From contig NZ_NDFH01000003.1 of NCBI RefSeq assembly GCF_002239585.1, forward strand, positions 992,001 through 1,056,000: a DNA stretch of 64,000 nt. Direction: 5' to 3'. The notes under the pieces are model-generated. The model ran no database searches. It worked only from the letters and a program-made list of their open reading frames with translations, and was not told where the DNA came from. Below, piece by piece: positions 34,662 through 44,091 of the stretch. This DNA comes from Psychromonas sp. CD1. Its GTDB lineage: Bacteria; Pseudomonadota; Gammaproteobacteria; Enterobacterales; Psychromonadaceae. Every line of letters begins with the position of its first letter. Positions within the stretch are counted from its first letter, which is position 1. Both the position numbers and the translations under genes were made by a program.

Positions 34662-34767
34662 TACATATGCTACTTTTAATATTACTTTATGGATGAAGTG
34701 ATAATTTTTCTTGCCTCCCTCGCAAATGGATGGTGATGGGTTGTATAAAATAAGTGTGAATAAATAG

Positions 34768-36438
34768 ATGATGGAATCTTTTGCAGAACTATTTGAAGAA
34801 TCTCTTCAACAGGTAGAAACTCGCCCAGGTACGATTGTTAAAGGTACAATTGTAGGAATTCGTAACAACTTAGTATTCGTTGATGCGGGTCTTAAATCTG
34901 AAGCGGCAATTGATATTGCTGAATTTAAGAACGCAGCTGGTGAATTAGAAGTTGCTGTTGGTGATGTTGTTGATGTTGCGCTGGATGCAGTAGAAGACGG
35001 TTTCGGTGAAACTAAACTTTCTCGTGAGAAAGCAAAACGTCATGAAGCTTGGATTCAACTTGAGAAAGCATACGAAGATCAAGAAACTGTTATTGGTGTT
35101 ATCAACGGTAAAGTTAAAGGCGGTTTCACTGTTGAATTAAACGGTATTCGTGCATTCTTACCGGGATCATTAGTTGACGTACGTCCTGTACGTGACACAG
35201 CTCACCTTGAAAACAAAGATATTGAATTCAAAGTGATCAAATTAGATCAAAAACGTAATAACGTTGTTGTATCTCGCCGTGCTGTTATTGAAACAGAAAA
35301 TAGTGCTGAGCGTGAAGAGCTACTTGAAAATCTTCAAGAAGGTCAAGATATTAAAGGTATCGTTAAGAACTTAACTGATTACGGTGCATTCGTAGATTTA
35401 GGTGGTGTTGACGGTCTATTACATATTACTGATATGGCTTGGAAACGTGTTAAACATCCAAGTGAAATCGTAAACGTAGGTGATGAGATAACGGTTAAAG
35501 TACTTAAGTACGATCGTGAACGTACTCGTGTTTCTCTAGGTCTTAAACAACTTGGTGAAGATCCATGGGTTGCAATCGCTAAACGTTACCCTGAATCAAC
35601 TCGTTTAATCGGTAAAGTTACTAACTTAACGGATTACGGTTGTTTCGTTGAAATCGAAGAGGGTGTTGAAGGTCTAGTACACGTTTCTGAAATGGATTGG
35701 ACTAATAAGAATATCCACCCATCTAAGGTTGTTAGCTTAGGTGATATGGCTGAAGTTATGGTTCTTGATATTGATGAAGAACGTCGTCGTATCTCTCTTG
35801 GTCTTAAACAGTGTAAAGCTAATCCATGGGAAGAATTCTCTTCAACTCATGATAAAGGTCAGAAAGTAACGGGTAAAATCAAATCAATTACTGATTTCGG
35901 TATCTTTATCGGACTTGAAGGTAATATTGATGGCTTGGTACATCTTTCTGATATTAGTTGGGATATGGATGGTGATAAAGCTGTTCAAGAATACAAAAAA
36001 GGTGATGAAATTGAAGCAGTAGTACTTCAAGTTGATCCTGAGCGTGAACGTATTTCTTTAGGCATTAAACAAATTGTTGCTGATCCGTTTAATAATTACC
36101 TAGCAGAAAACAAGAAAGGGTCTATTGTTACAGGTACTATTTTAGAATCTGATGCAAAAGGTGCGATTGTTACACTTTCCGACAGTGTCGAAGGTTATAT
36201 TCGTGTTGCAGACATTTCACGTGATCGTGTTGAAGATGCATCTTCTGTTCTTAAAGTTGGTGATTCTGTTGAAGCTAAATTCGTTGGTGTTGATCGTAAA
36301 AACCGCGTAATTAGTCTTTCTATTAAAGCGAAAAATGAAGCTGAAGAGAAAGAAGCAATTGATAGCTTAAAAGAGCAAGATGAAGCAAGCATGGGTAATG
36401 CAATGCTTGATGCGTTTAAAGCTGCTAAAGGCAAATAA
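34768..36438 (+). CDS. rpsA: 30S ribosomal protein S1
   Basis: S1 docks mRNA on the 30S subunit, mainly for leaders with weak Shine-Dalgarno sites. It has 556 residues and six S1 repeats, seen as successive G-x-V blocks: [84 protein letters not shown] and [10 protein letters not shown]. Codon choice here is visibly more biased toward optimal codons than in neighbours, as expected for high expression. The start has no strong ribosome site, also normal for rpsA. A strong hairpin follows. Confidence 0.98.
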   Translation: MMESFAELFEESLQQVETRPGTIVKGTIVGIRNNLVFVDAGLKSEAAIDIAEFKNAAGELEVAVGDVVDVALDAVEDGFGETKLSREKAKRHEAWIQLEKAYEDQETVIGVINGKVKGGFTVELNGIRAFLPGSLVDVRPVRDTAHLENKDIEFKVIKLDQKRNNVVVSRRAVIETENSAEREELLENLQEGQDIKGIVKNLTDYGAFVDLGGVDGLLHITDMAWKRVKHPSEIVNVGDEITVKVLKYDRERTRVSLGLKQLGEDPWVAIAKRYPESTRLIGKVTNLTDYGCFVEIEEGVEGLVHVSEMDWTNKNIHPSKVVSLGDMAEVMVLDIDEERRRISLGLKQCKANPWEEFSSTHDKGQKVTGKIKSITDFGIFIGLEGNIDGLVHLSDISWDMDGDKAVQEYKKGDEIEAVVLQVDPERERISLGIKQIVADPFNNYLAENKKGSIVTGTILESDAKGAIVTLSDSVEGYIRVADISRDRVEDASSVLKVGDSVEAKFVGVDRKNRVISLSIKAKNEAEEKEAIDSLKEQDEASMGNAMLDAFKAAKGK

Positions 36439-36441
36439 TTT

Positions 36442-36469
36442 AAAAGCAGTCGGAGAACCGACTGCTTTT
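36442..36469 (+). terminator. rpsA terminator
   Basis: AAAAGCAGTCGG-AGAA-CCGACTGCTTTT: a perfect 12-bp stem with a tetraloop and a short U-tract, starting 4 bases after the rpsA stop. Confidence 0.9.
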
Positions 36470-36524
36470 AATACACATTAGATGTGTTGGTTTTTTATAT
36501 AGATTATTGAATACGAGGTGAATA

Positions 36525-36812
36525 ATGACTAAGTCAGATTTAATTGAAAAATTAACCAACAAACATTTTCAATTGTCGGTTAGAGAAGTAGAAGACAGTG
36601 TAAAAGAAACGTTACAACTGATGACGAATTCACTTGCTAATGGTGAGCGTATAGAAGTCCGTGGTTTTGGTAGTTTTTCTTTACATTATCGGGCTCCACG
36701 TATCGGACGTAATCCTAAAACAGGAGATAAAGTCGAATTGGGTGGTAAATATGTCCCTCACTTTAAACCCGGCAAAGAATTGCGAGAGCGTGTTAACATT
36801 CATAATGCGTAA
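36525..36812 (+). CDS. ihfB: integration host factor beta subunit
   Basis: Sequence-specific DNA-bending protein, a heterodimer with IhfA. It has 95 residues, with the DNABII signature [20 protein letters not shown] and the intercalating proline arm NPKTG near residues 64-68. The start [10 protein letters not shown] is standard. The position after rpsA is conserved in gammaproteobacteria. IHF typically assists sigma-54 promoters such as that of flrB. Confidence 0.97.
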   Translation: MTKSDLIEKLTNKHFQLSVREVEDSVKETLQLMTNSLANGERIEVRGFGSFSLHYRAPRIGRNPKTGDKVELGGKYVPHFKPGKELRERVNIHNA

Positions 36813-36820
36813 TGTCTAAT

Positions 36821-36849
36821 AAAAAAGGTGCTTTTAAAGCACCTTTTTT
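36821..36849 (+). terminator. ihfB terminator
   Basis: AAAAAAGGTGC-TTTTAAA-GCACCTTTTTT, a strong hairpin with a U-run 8 bases after the ihfB stop. Its symmetry would let it work in both directions. Confidence 0.92.
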
Positions 36850-36932
36850 ATCTTAAAAATAAAATAGCAGATTTATTCCCTCGTTGTTTTATAATATAAT
36901 GTTAAATATTGTTACTTCGTTTAGGATCCGTT

Positions 36933-37220
36933 ATGAAACGTCTTATTACGCTTGTTTTTAGCATTTTATTATTTATTATTGCACTTCTATTTAGTCTTAA
37001 AAATCAGCAAATAGTAAATGTGAATTATGTATTGGCGCAAAGTGAATTACGTTTGTCCACATTGCTTGCGATTATCTTTTTCTGTGGTTTTTTTGTCGCG
37101 ACATTATGTTCAATGTATTTTTATTTGAAATTAAAAATAAAAAATAGTCAGCTGACTAAAAATAATAAAAAGCAACGCAAAGAGTTAAATATTTTACGTT
37201 CAGCAGAATCTAAAGAGTGA
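36933..37220 (+). CDS. lapA: LapA (YciS) inner-membrane protein
   Basis: A 95-residue two-helix membrane protein (helices about 4-22 and 42-66) with a charged, coiled cytosolic tail rich in Lys and Asn. With LapB it adjusts LpxC proteolysis and so lipopolysaccharide synthesis. I place the start at the ATG at 36933 (MKRLITLVFSILLF) with AGGA 6-7 bases upstream; a TTG 24 bases earlier gives no better site. lapB follows after 7 bases. Confidence 0.9.
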   Translation: MKRLITLVFSILLFIIALLFSLKNQQIVNVNYVLAQSELRLSTLLAIIFFCGFFVATLCSMYFYLKLKIKNSQLTKNNKKQRKELNILRSAESKE

Positions 37221-37227
37221 GCCGTTA

Positions 37228-38400
37228 GTGCAAGAAATATTTTTTCTCCTGTTACCGGTTGCAGCACTTTATGGCTGGTATATGGGCGTGCGTAGCGTAC
37301 ATCAAAATAAACAGAAAAAAGGTAATAAACTCAGTCGAGATTATGTCCAAGGTTTAAATTTCTTATTAAGTGACCAACCCGATAAAGCCGTAGATCATTT
37401 TATTGCATTACTTGAAGTGGATAGTGAAACCATTGAAACCCATCTTGCCTTAGGCAATCTTTTTCGCCAACGCGGTGAAGTTGATCGCGCCATTCGTATA
37501 CATCAAAATTTAATAGCTCGGCCTAGTCTAACTCGTGAGCAGCGAGATTTAGCTTTAGTACAGTTAGGTAAGGATTTTTATCAATCTGGATTATTCGACC
37601 GTAGTGAGAAAATTTTTATAAAGTTAAAAGAGTCCCCTGAATATCAGCAAGTTGCGTTAGAAAACTTGTTAAATATTTATCAGCAATTGAAAGAATGGCA
37701 AGAAGCAATATTCGTCACACAGCGGCTAAACAAATTAATGACTGGAAAAAACAATAATCGCACATTATCTTATTTATATTGTTGTTTGGCGGATGATATA
37801 GGAACACCATTAGATATTAAGAAAAAAGTGCTGTTATATAAAAAAGCGTTATCAACGTACCCCGCGTGCATACATGCCATATTAGCCTTGTCAGATTATT
37901 ATTTAGGCCAACAAAAAAATACAAAAGCATTACAAATATTAGAGTCTGTGATCGAACATGATATCGATTTTATTGAAGTTATATTGCCTCGTTTATTGTA
38001 TTTACACCAACTTTTGGATAGTGAGGAACATTTCATTCATGATCTTTATCATATTGTTAGTTTAGGTGGGGGCACAAGTTCAGTTATTATGCTTGCAGGT
38101 TTAGTAGCAAAATATCAGAGTGATAAAACAGCACAAAAATTTATGTTGCAAGAGCTACGCCGTAATCCGACCATGAAAGGGTTTAATCAATTAATGCATT
38201 ATCATTTGCACTTGGCGGAATCTAATAGTGAAAAAGAAAGACTGATGTTTTTACAAAACTTAGTTGCAGAGCAGATAAAGCGAAGGCCTAAATACAATTG
38301 CAATAAATGTGGTTATTCGAGTAAAAAAATATATTGGCAGTGTCCGTCATGTAAAGAATGGGGCCGTATAAAACCAATAAAAGGCCTTGATGGCGAATAA
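37228..38400 (+). CDS. lapB: LapB (YciM) lipopolysaccharide assembly regulator
   Basis: Membrane-anchored TPR protein that delivers LpxC to FtsH. It has 390 residues and starts with GTG. A short N-terminal anchor (about 3-18) is followed by several TPR units, such as [20 protein letters not shown] and [21 protein letters not shown]-terminal rubredoxin-type knuckle has two CXXC pairs ([10 protein letters not shown] and QCPSCKEWG), which bind metal in E. coli. All key parts are intact. Confidence 0.95.
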   Translation: MQEIFFLLLPVAALYGWYMGVRSVHQNKQKKGNKLSRDYVQGLNFLLSDQPDKAVDHFIALLEVDSETIETHLALGNLFRQRGEVDRAIRIHQNLIARPSLTREQRDLALVQLGKDFYQSGLFDRSEKIFIKLKESPEYQQVALENLLNIYQQLKEWQEAIFVTQRLNKLMTGKNNNRTLSYLYCCLADDIGTPLDIKKKVLLYKKALSTYPACIHAILALSDYYLGQQKNTKALQILESVIEHDIDFIEVILPRLLYLHQLLDSEEHFIHDLYHIVSLGGGTSSVIMLAGLVAKYQSDKTAQKFMLQELRRNPTMKGFNQLMHYHLHLAESNSEKERLMFLQNLVAEQIKRRPKYNCNKCGYSSKKIYWQCPSCKEWGRIKPIKGLDGE

Positions 38401-38429
38401 AAAAACACGTAAAAATTAAAGAGGAAAGT

Positions 38430-39131
38430 ATGATGCAATTAGATGCAAAAGTATTGATAGCATTAGATTATGAGAATAAACAAGAGGCTCTCGATTTTAT
38501 TAAGTGCTTAGATCCTACACAGTGCCGTTTAAAAATCGGTAAAGAAATGTTTACTTATTTTGGGCCTGAGTTTGTTAAAGAAGTAATACAGCAAGGTTTT
38601 GATGTTTTTCTCGATTTAAAATTTCATGATATTCCGAATACAGTGGCCAAAGCGGTTACCGCTGCCGCTGAATTAGGTGTGTGGATGGTTAATGTACATG
38701 CAAGTGGTGGACGTCGGATGATGCAAGCCGCAAAAGATGCGCTTGTCCCCTATGCGGATTCTGCGCCTCTTTTAATCGCTGTTACTGTACTGACAAGTAT
38801 GGATGAAAGTGATTTATTAGAGTTAGGAATATCTCGTTCATTGCCAGAGCAAGTTGAACATCTTGCTAAATTAACTCAATTATCAGGCCTCGATGGTGTT
38901 GTTTGTTCTGCTCATGAGGTATCACGGTTGAAATCTTTATGTGGTTCTCAGTTTAAATTGATCACCCCGGGTATCCGTCCTGAAGGTTGTGATGTTGGCG
39001 ATCAGCGACGCGTTAAAACACCTCGAGAAGCGATAGATGCTGGTGCCGATTACTTGGTAATTGGACGACCAATAACGCAAGCTAAGAATCCAATGCAAGT
39101 GTTAACTGAAATCAATGCTTCTTTATTGTAG
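38430..39131 (+). CDS. pyrF: orotidine 5'-phosphate decarboxylase
   Basis: Last step of UMP synthesis. It has 233 residues in a TIM barrel. The catalytic D-x-K-x-x-D motif reads [12 protein letters not shown] near residue 62. The phosphate-binding end is ITPGIRPEG and [17 protein letters not shown]. The ATG at 38430 has GAGG upstream. It follows lapB as in other gammaproteobacteria. Confidence 0.97.
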   Translation: MMQLDAKVLIALDYENKQEALDFIKCLDPTQCRLKIGKEMFTYFGPEFVKEVIQQGFDVFLDLKFHDIPNTVAKAVTAAAELGVWMVNVHASGGRRMMQAAKDALVPYADSAPLLIAVTVLTSMDESDLLELGISRSLPEQVEHLAKLTQLSGLDGVVCSAHEVSRLKSLCGSQFKLITPGIRPEGCDVGDQRRVKTPREAIDAGADYLVIGRPITQAKNPMQVLTEINASLL

Positions 39132-39168
39132 AATACGTTCAAAAAAGTGAGTTTAATTGGAATGTGTA

Positions 39169-39855
39169 ATGAAAAAGTTTGATATCAATAAATATAAAAT
39201 AGAATTCATGGAGAAATTTCCTTTTGATTTTGGTACTTGGATGTCTCCTGCTATTCGTGATTATTATTCTCTTTTTATTAAAAGAGCACACTCCAATCAC
39301 GAACAGTTTCGTTCTTGGGTTAAAGAATATACCATTTTAAAAGATGGTAAAACGATTAATATTGCACAAAAGCCGGTAAATCTTTCGCCTGAAGCTCGTG
39401 AATTATTTTTATCTTTACGCGCGAAAATAGGTGAAGAAGTGCATGTCGGAGAATGGTTGTCGATAGATCAAGCTCGTATTGATCAATTTGCGCATGTCAC
39501 TGGAGATAAACAGTGGTTACATACCGATGTACAAAGGGCAAAGGTAGAGTCTCCTTTTAAAATAACTATTGCACATGGTTTTCTAACTCTTTCACTATTA
39601 CCCTATCTAACCGATAGCGTAGATTCGGATAAACCTATGTATCCGGGCGCTAAAATGACCATTAATTATGGTTTAAATAAAGTGCGATTCCCTTATCCTG
39701 TCAAAACAGGTAGTGTGTTACGCGCACATAGCCGTTTAATTAAAGTCACTCCAATTAAGCGTGGTTTAGAAATTGAAAAAGAAATTTCTGTTGAAATAAA
39801 AAATACTCGTAGACCTGCTTGCGTTGCCGTTTCAGTCGTTAGGGTATACTTCTAA
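39169..39855 (+). CDS. MaoC-like hot-dog fold dehydratase
   Basis: A 228-residue protein with a C-terminal MaoC domain. SIDQARIDQFAHVTGDKQWL (near residue 105), then HTD and IAHGFLTLSLLP, carry the Asp/His hydratase pair of (R)-specific enoyl-CoA hydratases. The N-terminal 80 residues are not recognised. I place the start at the ATG at 39169 with GGAA 6 bases before; a TTG at 39157 opens the longer frame. A role in beta-oxidation or fatty-acid supply is inferred. It is the last gene of the block bounded by the 65-bp repeats and ends 5 bases before the right copy. Confidence 0.8.
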   Translation: MKKFDINKYKIEFMEKFPFDFGTWMSPAIRDYYSLFIKRAHSNHEQFRSWVKEYTILKDGKTINIAQKPVNLSPEARELFLSLRAKIGEEVHVGEWLSIDQARIDQFAHVTGDKQWLHTDVQRAKVESPFKITIAHGFLTLSLLPYLTDSVDSDKPMYPGAKMTINYGLNKVRFPYPVKTGSVLRAHSRLIKVTPIKRGLEIEKEISVEIKNTRRPACVAVSVVRVYF

Positions 39856-39859
39856 ATAT

Positions 39860-39924
39860 AATTAATACTAATAGGAAAAAGCATTTTTATTAATTACCTA
39901 AAGTTATTTTGTGAGTTGTCGATA
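39860..39924. repeat. right copy of the 65-bp inverted repeat
   Basis: Perfect reverse complement of 27105-27169. Its left edge follows the dehydratase stop by 4 bases. Its right edge is the exact point where CheW-domain homology of the minus-strand gene ends, and the repeat supplies that gene's last six codons and stop. Confidence 0.95.
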
Positions 39925-39925
39925 C
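39899..39925 (+). promoter_or_regulatory. sigma-28 promoter pointing into the chemotaxis operon antisense
   Basis: TAAAGTTA, 11 bases, GTCGATAC, almost wholly within the right repeat copy and identical in layout to the flagellin promoters. On the plus strand it would transcribe antisense to the truncated CheW-domain gene and the ParA gene. It is probably an orphan promoter left by rearrangement. Confidence 0.7.
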
Positions 39926-40398
39926 CCCCAACCACTATTACCTAATATAATATAATGACTATAATTAAGTGTTTTGCCACTCTTTTCCATATTCATCCAT
40001 TGAGCACTATCAACAAGATTATATAATTTATCCTGATGTGTCATAACGCCATAAAACCAATTAGGTTTACCAAGCAATTGATTCAGTGGATTATCCAATG
40101 CATGGATCCCCGCTATATCGATTAAGGGTACGGCAAAGTGTAAGCCTGAAAATTTAAAAAACAAAACTTGAAACTCACATTCAACCTGTAAATTCTGCCA
40201 ATTGTCATCTTTATTGATAGACGGCTCTGTTCGAACATCTGTAATAATTTTGGGCGCAAAAGATAAATCCCGATTAAAAATACTATTATTAACCGATAAA
40301 TTTTCTTCGACAATATCCTCTTGTGTCGGTTTCACCTCTGACTCAGATAACAGGGCATTAAAATAAGCGTGCATCGCTTCATCATTATGATTTTTCAT
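39904..40398 (-). pseudogene. CheW-domain protein truncated at its C-terminus
   Basis: The 164-residue frame begins with about 80 linker residues. A CheW-like domain follows: CEFQVLFFKFSGLHFAVPLI, DIAGIHALDNPLNQLLGKPN, WFYGVMTHQDKLYNLVD, HYIILGNSGWG. At that point homology stops, because the last six codons (YRQLTK) and the stop come from the 65-bp repeat. The second half of the CheW fold is missing. In Vibrio and Shewanella this gene follows parA and precedes cheW. It is probably non-functional as a coupling protein. It starts 1 base after the ParA stop codon. Confidence 0.88.
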
Positions 40399-41172
40399 TT
40401 AATAAAACTCTGCTTGTAACAAATAATTAAGTAACGTTTCATACGCAAAAACACCTCGACAACGTTTAGCATAAATAGAAATTGGAACATGTTGTAAACT
40501 CGCGTCTCTAAACTTAGTATCTACAGGTATCACGCCATTCCAGACTTTTTCTTGATAACGTTCTTTGATTAATAATAATGTATTAATGGAAGCGCGTGTA
40601 CGCTTATCGTATAAAGTGGGAATAATACAATATTTAAAACTAACCCCCGCTGATTTTTTCATCACGGACAATGTACTTATCATCCTATCTAAGCCCTTCG
40701 ATGCTAAAAACTCCGTTTGCACAGGGATTAATATCTTTTCACACGCAGCGATTGCATTAACCATCATCACACCCAACACCGGAGGACAATCGATTAAGAC
40801 AAAATCATAATCATCTTCTAATAACGTTAATTGTTTTTTTAAGAACAAGCCCATCCCTTCTTTTTCTCCCAGCACACGATCTAAAGTCGCTAAGGCCATT
40901 GACGCAGGGATCAAAGATATATTCGGAATCTCCGTAGGTAATATTACTTGCTCTATTTCACTTTTAACCTTCGCAGGCTCTGCAAAAAGATCATATAAAC
41001 TGACGGGTAATTGATCTGAATCATATTGAAAATAACTCGTTAAAGACGCATGCGGATCTGTATCAATTAATAACACACGAAAATTTCGTTCAGCTAAAAG
41101 TCCCGCTAACGATATCACAGTGGTTGTTTTACCAACACCTCCTTTTTGATTCGCAATTGTCCAAATTACCAA
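40399..41172 (-). CDS. ParA/Soj-family ATPase of the chemotaxis cluster (ParC-like)
   Basis: A 257-residue ParA ATPase. Deviant Walker A is NQKGGVGKTTTVISLAG (residues 8-24), Walker A' LIDTDPHASLT near 37 and Walker B FVLIDCPPVLGVMM near 120. In Vibrio the equivalent ParC places chemotaxis arrays at the cell pole and passes them to daughters. It sits between the motD-like gene and the CheW-domain gene, the usual place. All nucleotide-binding motifs are intact. Confidence 0.92.
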   Translation of the reverse strand: MVIWTIANQKGGVGKTTTVISLAGLLAERNFRVLLIDTDPHASLTSYFQYDSDQLPVSLYDLFAEPAKVKSEIEQVILPTEIPNISLIPASMALATLDRVLGEKEGMGLFLKKQLTLLEDDYDFVLIDCPPVLGVMMVNAIAACEKILIPVQTEFLASKGLDRMISTLSVMKKSAGVSFKYCIIPTLYDKRTRASINTLLLIKERYQEKVWNGVIPVDTKFRDASLQHVPISIYAKRCRGVFAYETLLNYLLQAEFY

Positions 41173-41173
41173 T

Positions 41174-42097
41174 TTATTCCATCCTTGTAGTTATAATTAA
41201 ACGATCATTAGACAGATAGATCTCTTTTATCTTTTTATTATCTTGTACTTTCTTTTTAATTACTTGTTTCTTTTTTACCCGAACTTTTATCGCAACCTTA
41301 GGCTCAACTAATGCATATTTTGAAATGGCAATAATCACCCTACGACTCCTTAATAAGTCAACCTTACCTTGAGCATCCTTGGCTAAGTTATAGCGACCAT
41401 AAGCTTCAACCACCATACGCCGACCATCAATTCCGAAAGTATTTAAAGCGTGTAATACACTAAATGCTCGTGCCCCTGATAACTCCCAATTTGATTGATA
41501 TATTTCATTGGATATCACATCTTGATCGGTATAACCACGAATACGCAATAAATTATTAATAGGCTTTAATATATTTGCGATTTTTTCCAAACGTTTTTTT
41601 GCGGCAATTAATAATGTATGGCTTCCACCAGCGAAAAGTAAACCGCCTCCCATTTCAATAGTGAGCCAATCCCCATTAAGATCCAACGTTAGTATTTCAT
41701 CCTTCACTTCAGCTGATAATAACGTATCTAATTGTATCTTTAATTGCTTTAACTCCCAACCGGCCTTTAATGTATCAACCTCGGACAATTCATCATTTGC
41801 TTGATTTATCATCCCATCAGAAAGCATTTCAGGTCCACTGTCTTCTATTATGCTATTACTATTTTTAGTTAATATACCTTCTCTGTCGGAGCTGAAAACT
41901 GATTGATTTAATAACTGACTGGCTTTTTGAATATTAACAATTACCTCTTTATAATGTTCTTCATGGCTAATTGCCATCGCGTATAATAAAACAAAAAGAG
42001 CAAACATTAATGTCATAAAATCAGCAAAGGAAACAGTCCAACGATGCAGATCATTACCCGACTGCGTTTGCAACCGCGTGCGAGAGCGCATACGCAT
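41174..42097 (-). CDS. motD: MotD-type flagellar stator protein (MotB family)
   Basis: A 307-residue stator subunit. The plug and transmembrane region WTVSFADFMTLMFALFVLLY holds the proton-channel Asp near residue 27. The OmpA-like peptidoglycan-binding domain shows INNLLRIRGYTDQDV, NWELSGARAFSVL and AYGRYNLA, though the usual GHTD is RGYTD. The last 50 residues are a lysine-rich tail (KVRVKKKQVIKKKVQDNKKI) not typical of MotB. Together with the next gene it forms a che-linked second stator like Pseudomonas MotCD. It overlaps motC by 1 base. Confidence 0.85.
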   Translation of the reverse strand: MRMRSRTRLQTQSGNDLHRWTVSFADFMTLMFALFVLLYAMAISHEEHYKEVIVNIQKASQLLNQSVFSSDREGILTKNSNSIIEDSGPEMLSDGMINQANDELSEVDTLKAGWELKQLKIQLDTLLSAEVKDEILTLDLNGDWLTIEMGGGLLFAGGSHTLLIAAKKRLEKIANILKPINNLLRIRGYTDQDVISNEIYQSNWELSGARAFSVLHALNTFGIDGRRMVVEAYGRYNLAKDAQGKVDLLRSRRVIIAISKYALVEPKVAIKVRVKKKQVIKKKVQDNKKIKEIYLSNDRLIITTRME

Positions 42098-42849
42098 TAA
42101 TAAGAACCTCTATCTAAATAACCATGTAAGCGCCGTTTTAATAATAAATTGTTTTCACCATACGCAATGGCAAGTAGACCAATTAACGTCATTTCATTAT
42201 ATAATGAAATGTACTGGTAATATAATCGAATTTTATTGGCAATCGGTAGATATATGAAATTTGCAAAACCAACCCCGTAAATGGTCGCAATAAAAGCAAC
42301 GGCAATACCCGCCCCTAATTTATCGGGCTCATTTAAGTAACCCATCGCTTGAATCAGTCCCATTACCGCTCCAATAATGCCTATCGTTGGACTGTAACCT
42401 CCCATTGAGTCATAAATTCTTGCACTACGCTCGGAATGTTCACTTTCTAAATCTATATCTTGTTGTAATATTTCTTGTAATACTAAAGGTTCGCAACCAT
42501 CGACAAGCATTGCGAGACCTTTTTCAGTAAAGGGATCTAAATCTCCATTATCATCTGACTCCAAGCTTAAGAGACCTGATTTACGTGATTTATTCGACCA
42601 CTTTTGAATAAGTAAAGATTGTTTATGTAGAGAATTAGGAGTAGTAAAAAATATTTTAGGTAATAAACGTAGAGCATGAATCAGCTGTTTTGCTGACGAT
42701 TGCACTAAAACAGCCCCTAAAGTACCACCAAAAACAATCAAAAAAGCAGGCAGATCCAGCAAGCCACTCAATGATACACCATGGTAAAGTTGAGAAAAAA
42801 GTAAGCAGGAAATAATAACAAAAAAACCAAATAGTCCAAGTTTATTCAT
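42097..42849 (-). CDS. motC: MotC-type flagellar stator protein (MotA family)
   Basis: A 250-residue MotA homologue. Four hydrophobic segments are seen (about 5-22, 32-50, 150-170 and 185-205). [15 protein letters not shown] and [20 protein letters not shown] with [20 protein letters not shown] match the MotA channel helices. The loop between helices 2 and 3 is shorter and more acidic than in MotA of E. coli. It overlaps the cheB stop by 8 bases. Confidence 0.9.
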   Translation of the reverse strand: MNKLGLFGFFVIISCLLFSQLYHGVSLSGLLDLPAFLIVFGGTLGAVLVQSSAKQLIHALRLLPKIFFTTPNSLHKQSLLIQKWSNKSRKSGLLSLESDDNGDLDPFTEKGLAMLVDGCEPLVLQEILQQDIDLESEHSERSARIYDSMGGYSPTIGIIGAVMGLIQAMGYLNEPDKLGAGIAVAFIATIYGVGFANFIYLPIANKIRLYYQYISLYNEMTLIGLLAIAYGENNLLLKRRLHGYLDRGSY

Positions 42850-43963
42850 GTTGTAATTCTACTTTTATATACCTAGCAACTTGATCAAGTGCAATTGATT
42901 CTGTTGCAATCCCTGCTTTATATACTGCTTGAGGCATTCCATATACCACACAACTAGCTTCATCTTGCGCCCATATGACAGATCCTTTCTCTTTTAACAT
43001 GCGAGCACCATCACGCCCGTCAGCCCCCATTCCCGTTAAGATAACGGCTAATACTTTATTTGTATATATTTTTGATAATGAGGCAAATGTAATATCAACA
43101 CTCGGTTTGTAATTTAACTGTTCATTGCCATCATGTATACGGATCCTTACATTTCCACAACGTCCTTCCACCAATAATTGTTTACCTCCTGGGGCCAAAT
43201 AAGCACAACCTGCTTGTAAAAGATCCCCATTACTTGCTTCTTTTACTTTTATCTTACAAATTCCATTAAGCCTTTCTGCAAAAGCTTTGGTAAAAGTCCC
43301 TGGCATATGTTGAATGAGTAATATAGGTAATTTGAAATTAGCGGGTAGTGCAGAAAGTACTTTTTGTAAGGCAACAGGCCCTCCTGTTGATGTGCCAATC
43401 GCCAAAATACTATAATGTTTTCCTGAGGCTTTAAAAAATCTAGAAGGCGCTGACGTTACCACCTTAGCCGCAACCAAGGGATGACGACTAGTAGTTAGTG
43501 GAAGTCGTGTTGAGGTGGTTTTTACTTGTAAACGTGTTTGATTTTGCGTAATAATGCGGGGCAAACTCAGTCTTGAAATCGCGAGAATACGTTGTTGTAA
43601 TAAACAAATAGCATCATTTTTATCGCGGGCAATATCCTCGAACTTTTTCGGTAAAAAATCCGCAGCTCCTGCCTCTAAAGCATCTAATGTTGCACTAGCA
43701 CCTTGGTGCGTCAATGAAGAAAACATCAATATAGGTAATGGATTGGTTGCCATTATTTTTTTAACCGCAGTAATGCCATCCATAACAGGCATTTCAATAT
43801 CCATAGTCACCACATCAGGTTTATATTTAGCAACCATATCAACCGCTTCTTGCCCATTATTTGCCGTTGCAATAACTTCTAACGAAGGTGAATTATTAAT
43901 CATTTCGCTAACACGACGACGAAAAAAGTTAGAGTCATCAACAACTAATACTTTTACTACCAT
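42842..43963 (-). CDS. cheB: chemotaxis protein-glutamate methylesterase CheB
   Basis: Removes methyl groups from chemoreceptors during adaptation. It has 373 residues: a receiver domain with phospho-Asp55 ([13 protein letters not shown]), then a long linker, then the esterase domain with the catalytic Ser in [12 protein letters not shown] near 195, His in [17 protein letters not shown] near 221 and Asp in [12 protein letters not shown] near 320. cheR is not in the window. It lies 128 bases after cheA. Confidence 0.96.
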   Translation of the reverse strand: MVVKVLVVDDSNFFRRRVSEMINNSPSLEVIATANNGQEAVDMVAKYKPDVVTMDIEMPVMDGITAVKKIMATNPLPILMFSSLTHQGASATLDALEAGAADFLPKKFEDIARDKNDAICLLQQRILAISRLSLPRIITQNQTRLQVKTTSTRLPLTTSRHPLVAAKVVTSAPSRFFKASGKHYSILAIGTSTGGPVALQKVLSALPANFKLPILLIQHMPGTFTKAFAERLNGICKIKVKEASNGDLLQAGCAYLAPGGKQLLVEGRCGNVRIRIHDGNEQLNYKPSVDITFASLSKIYTNKVLAVILTGMGADGRDGARMLKEKGSVIWAQDEASCVVYGMPQAVYKAGIATESIALDQVARYIKVELQHE

Positions 43964-44091
43964 TCTATATCCTATTAATGAAAAATAATGAAAAATACCA
44001 TCTAAAGTAACGTTTAGTCATCGCAATTCGTTATACCATCACAATAAACATAAAAATTATTTTTTACTTGAATCGATACAACATCTATACT

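Noticed and set aside
27105-39924. Site-specific invertible element controlled by a DNA invertase
   Set aside because: No Hin-type or tyrosine recombinase gene lies in or beside the block, and the repeats carry a sigma-28 promoter rather than a recombination core. Homologous flipping remains possible.
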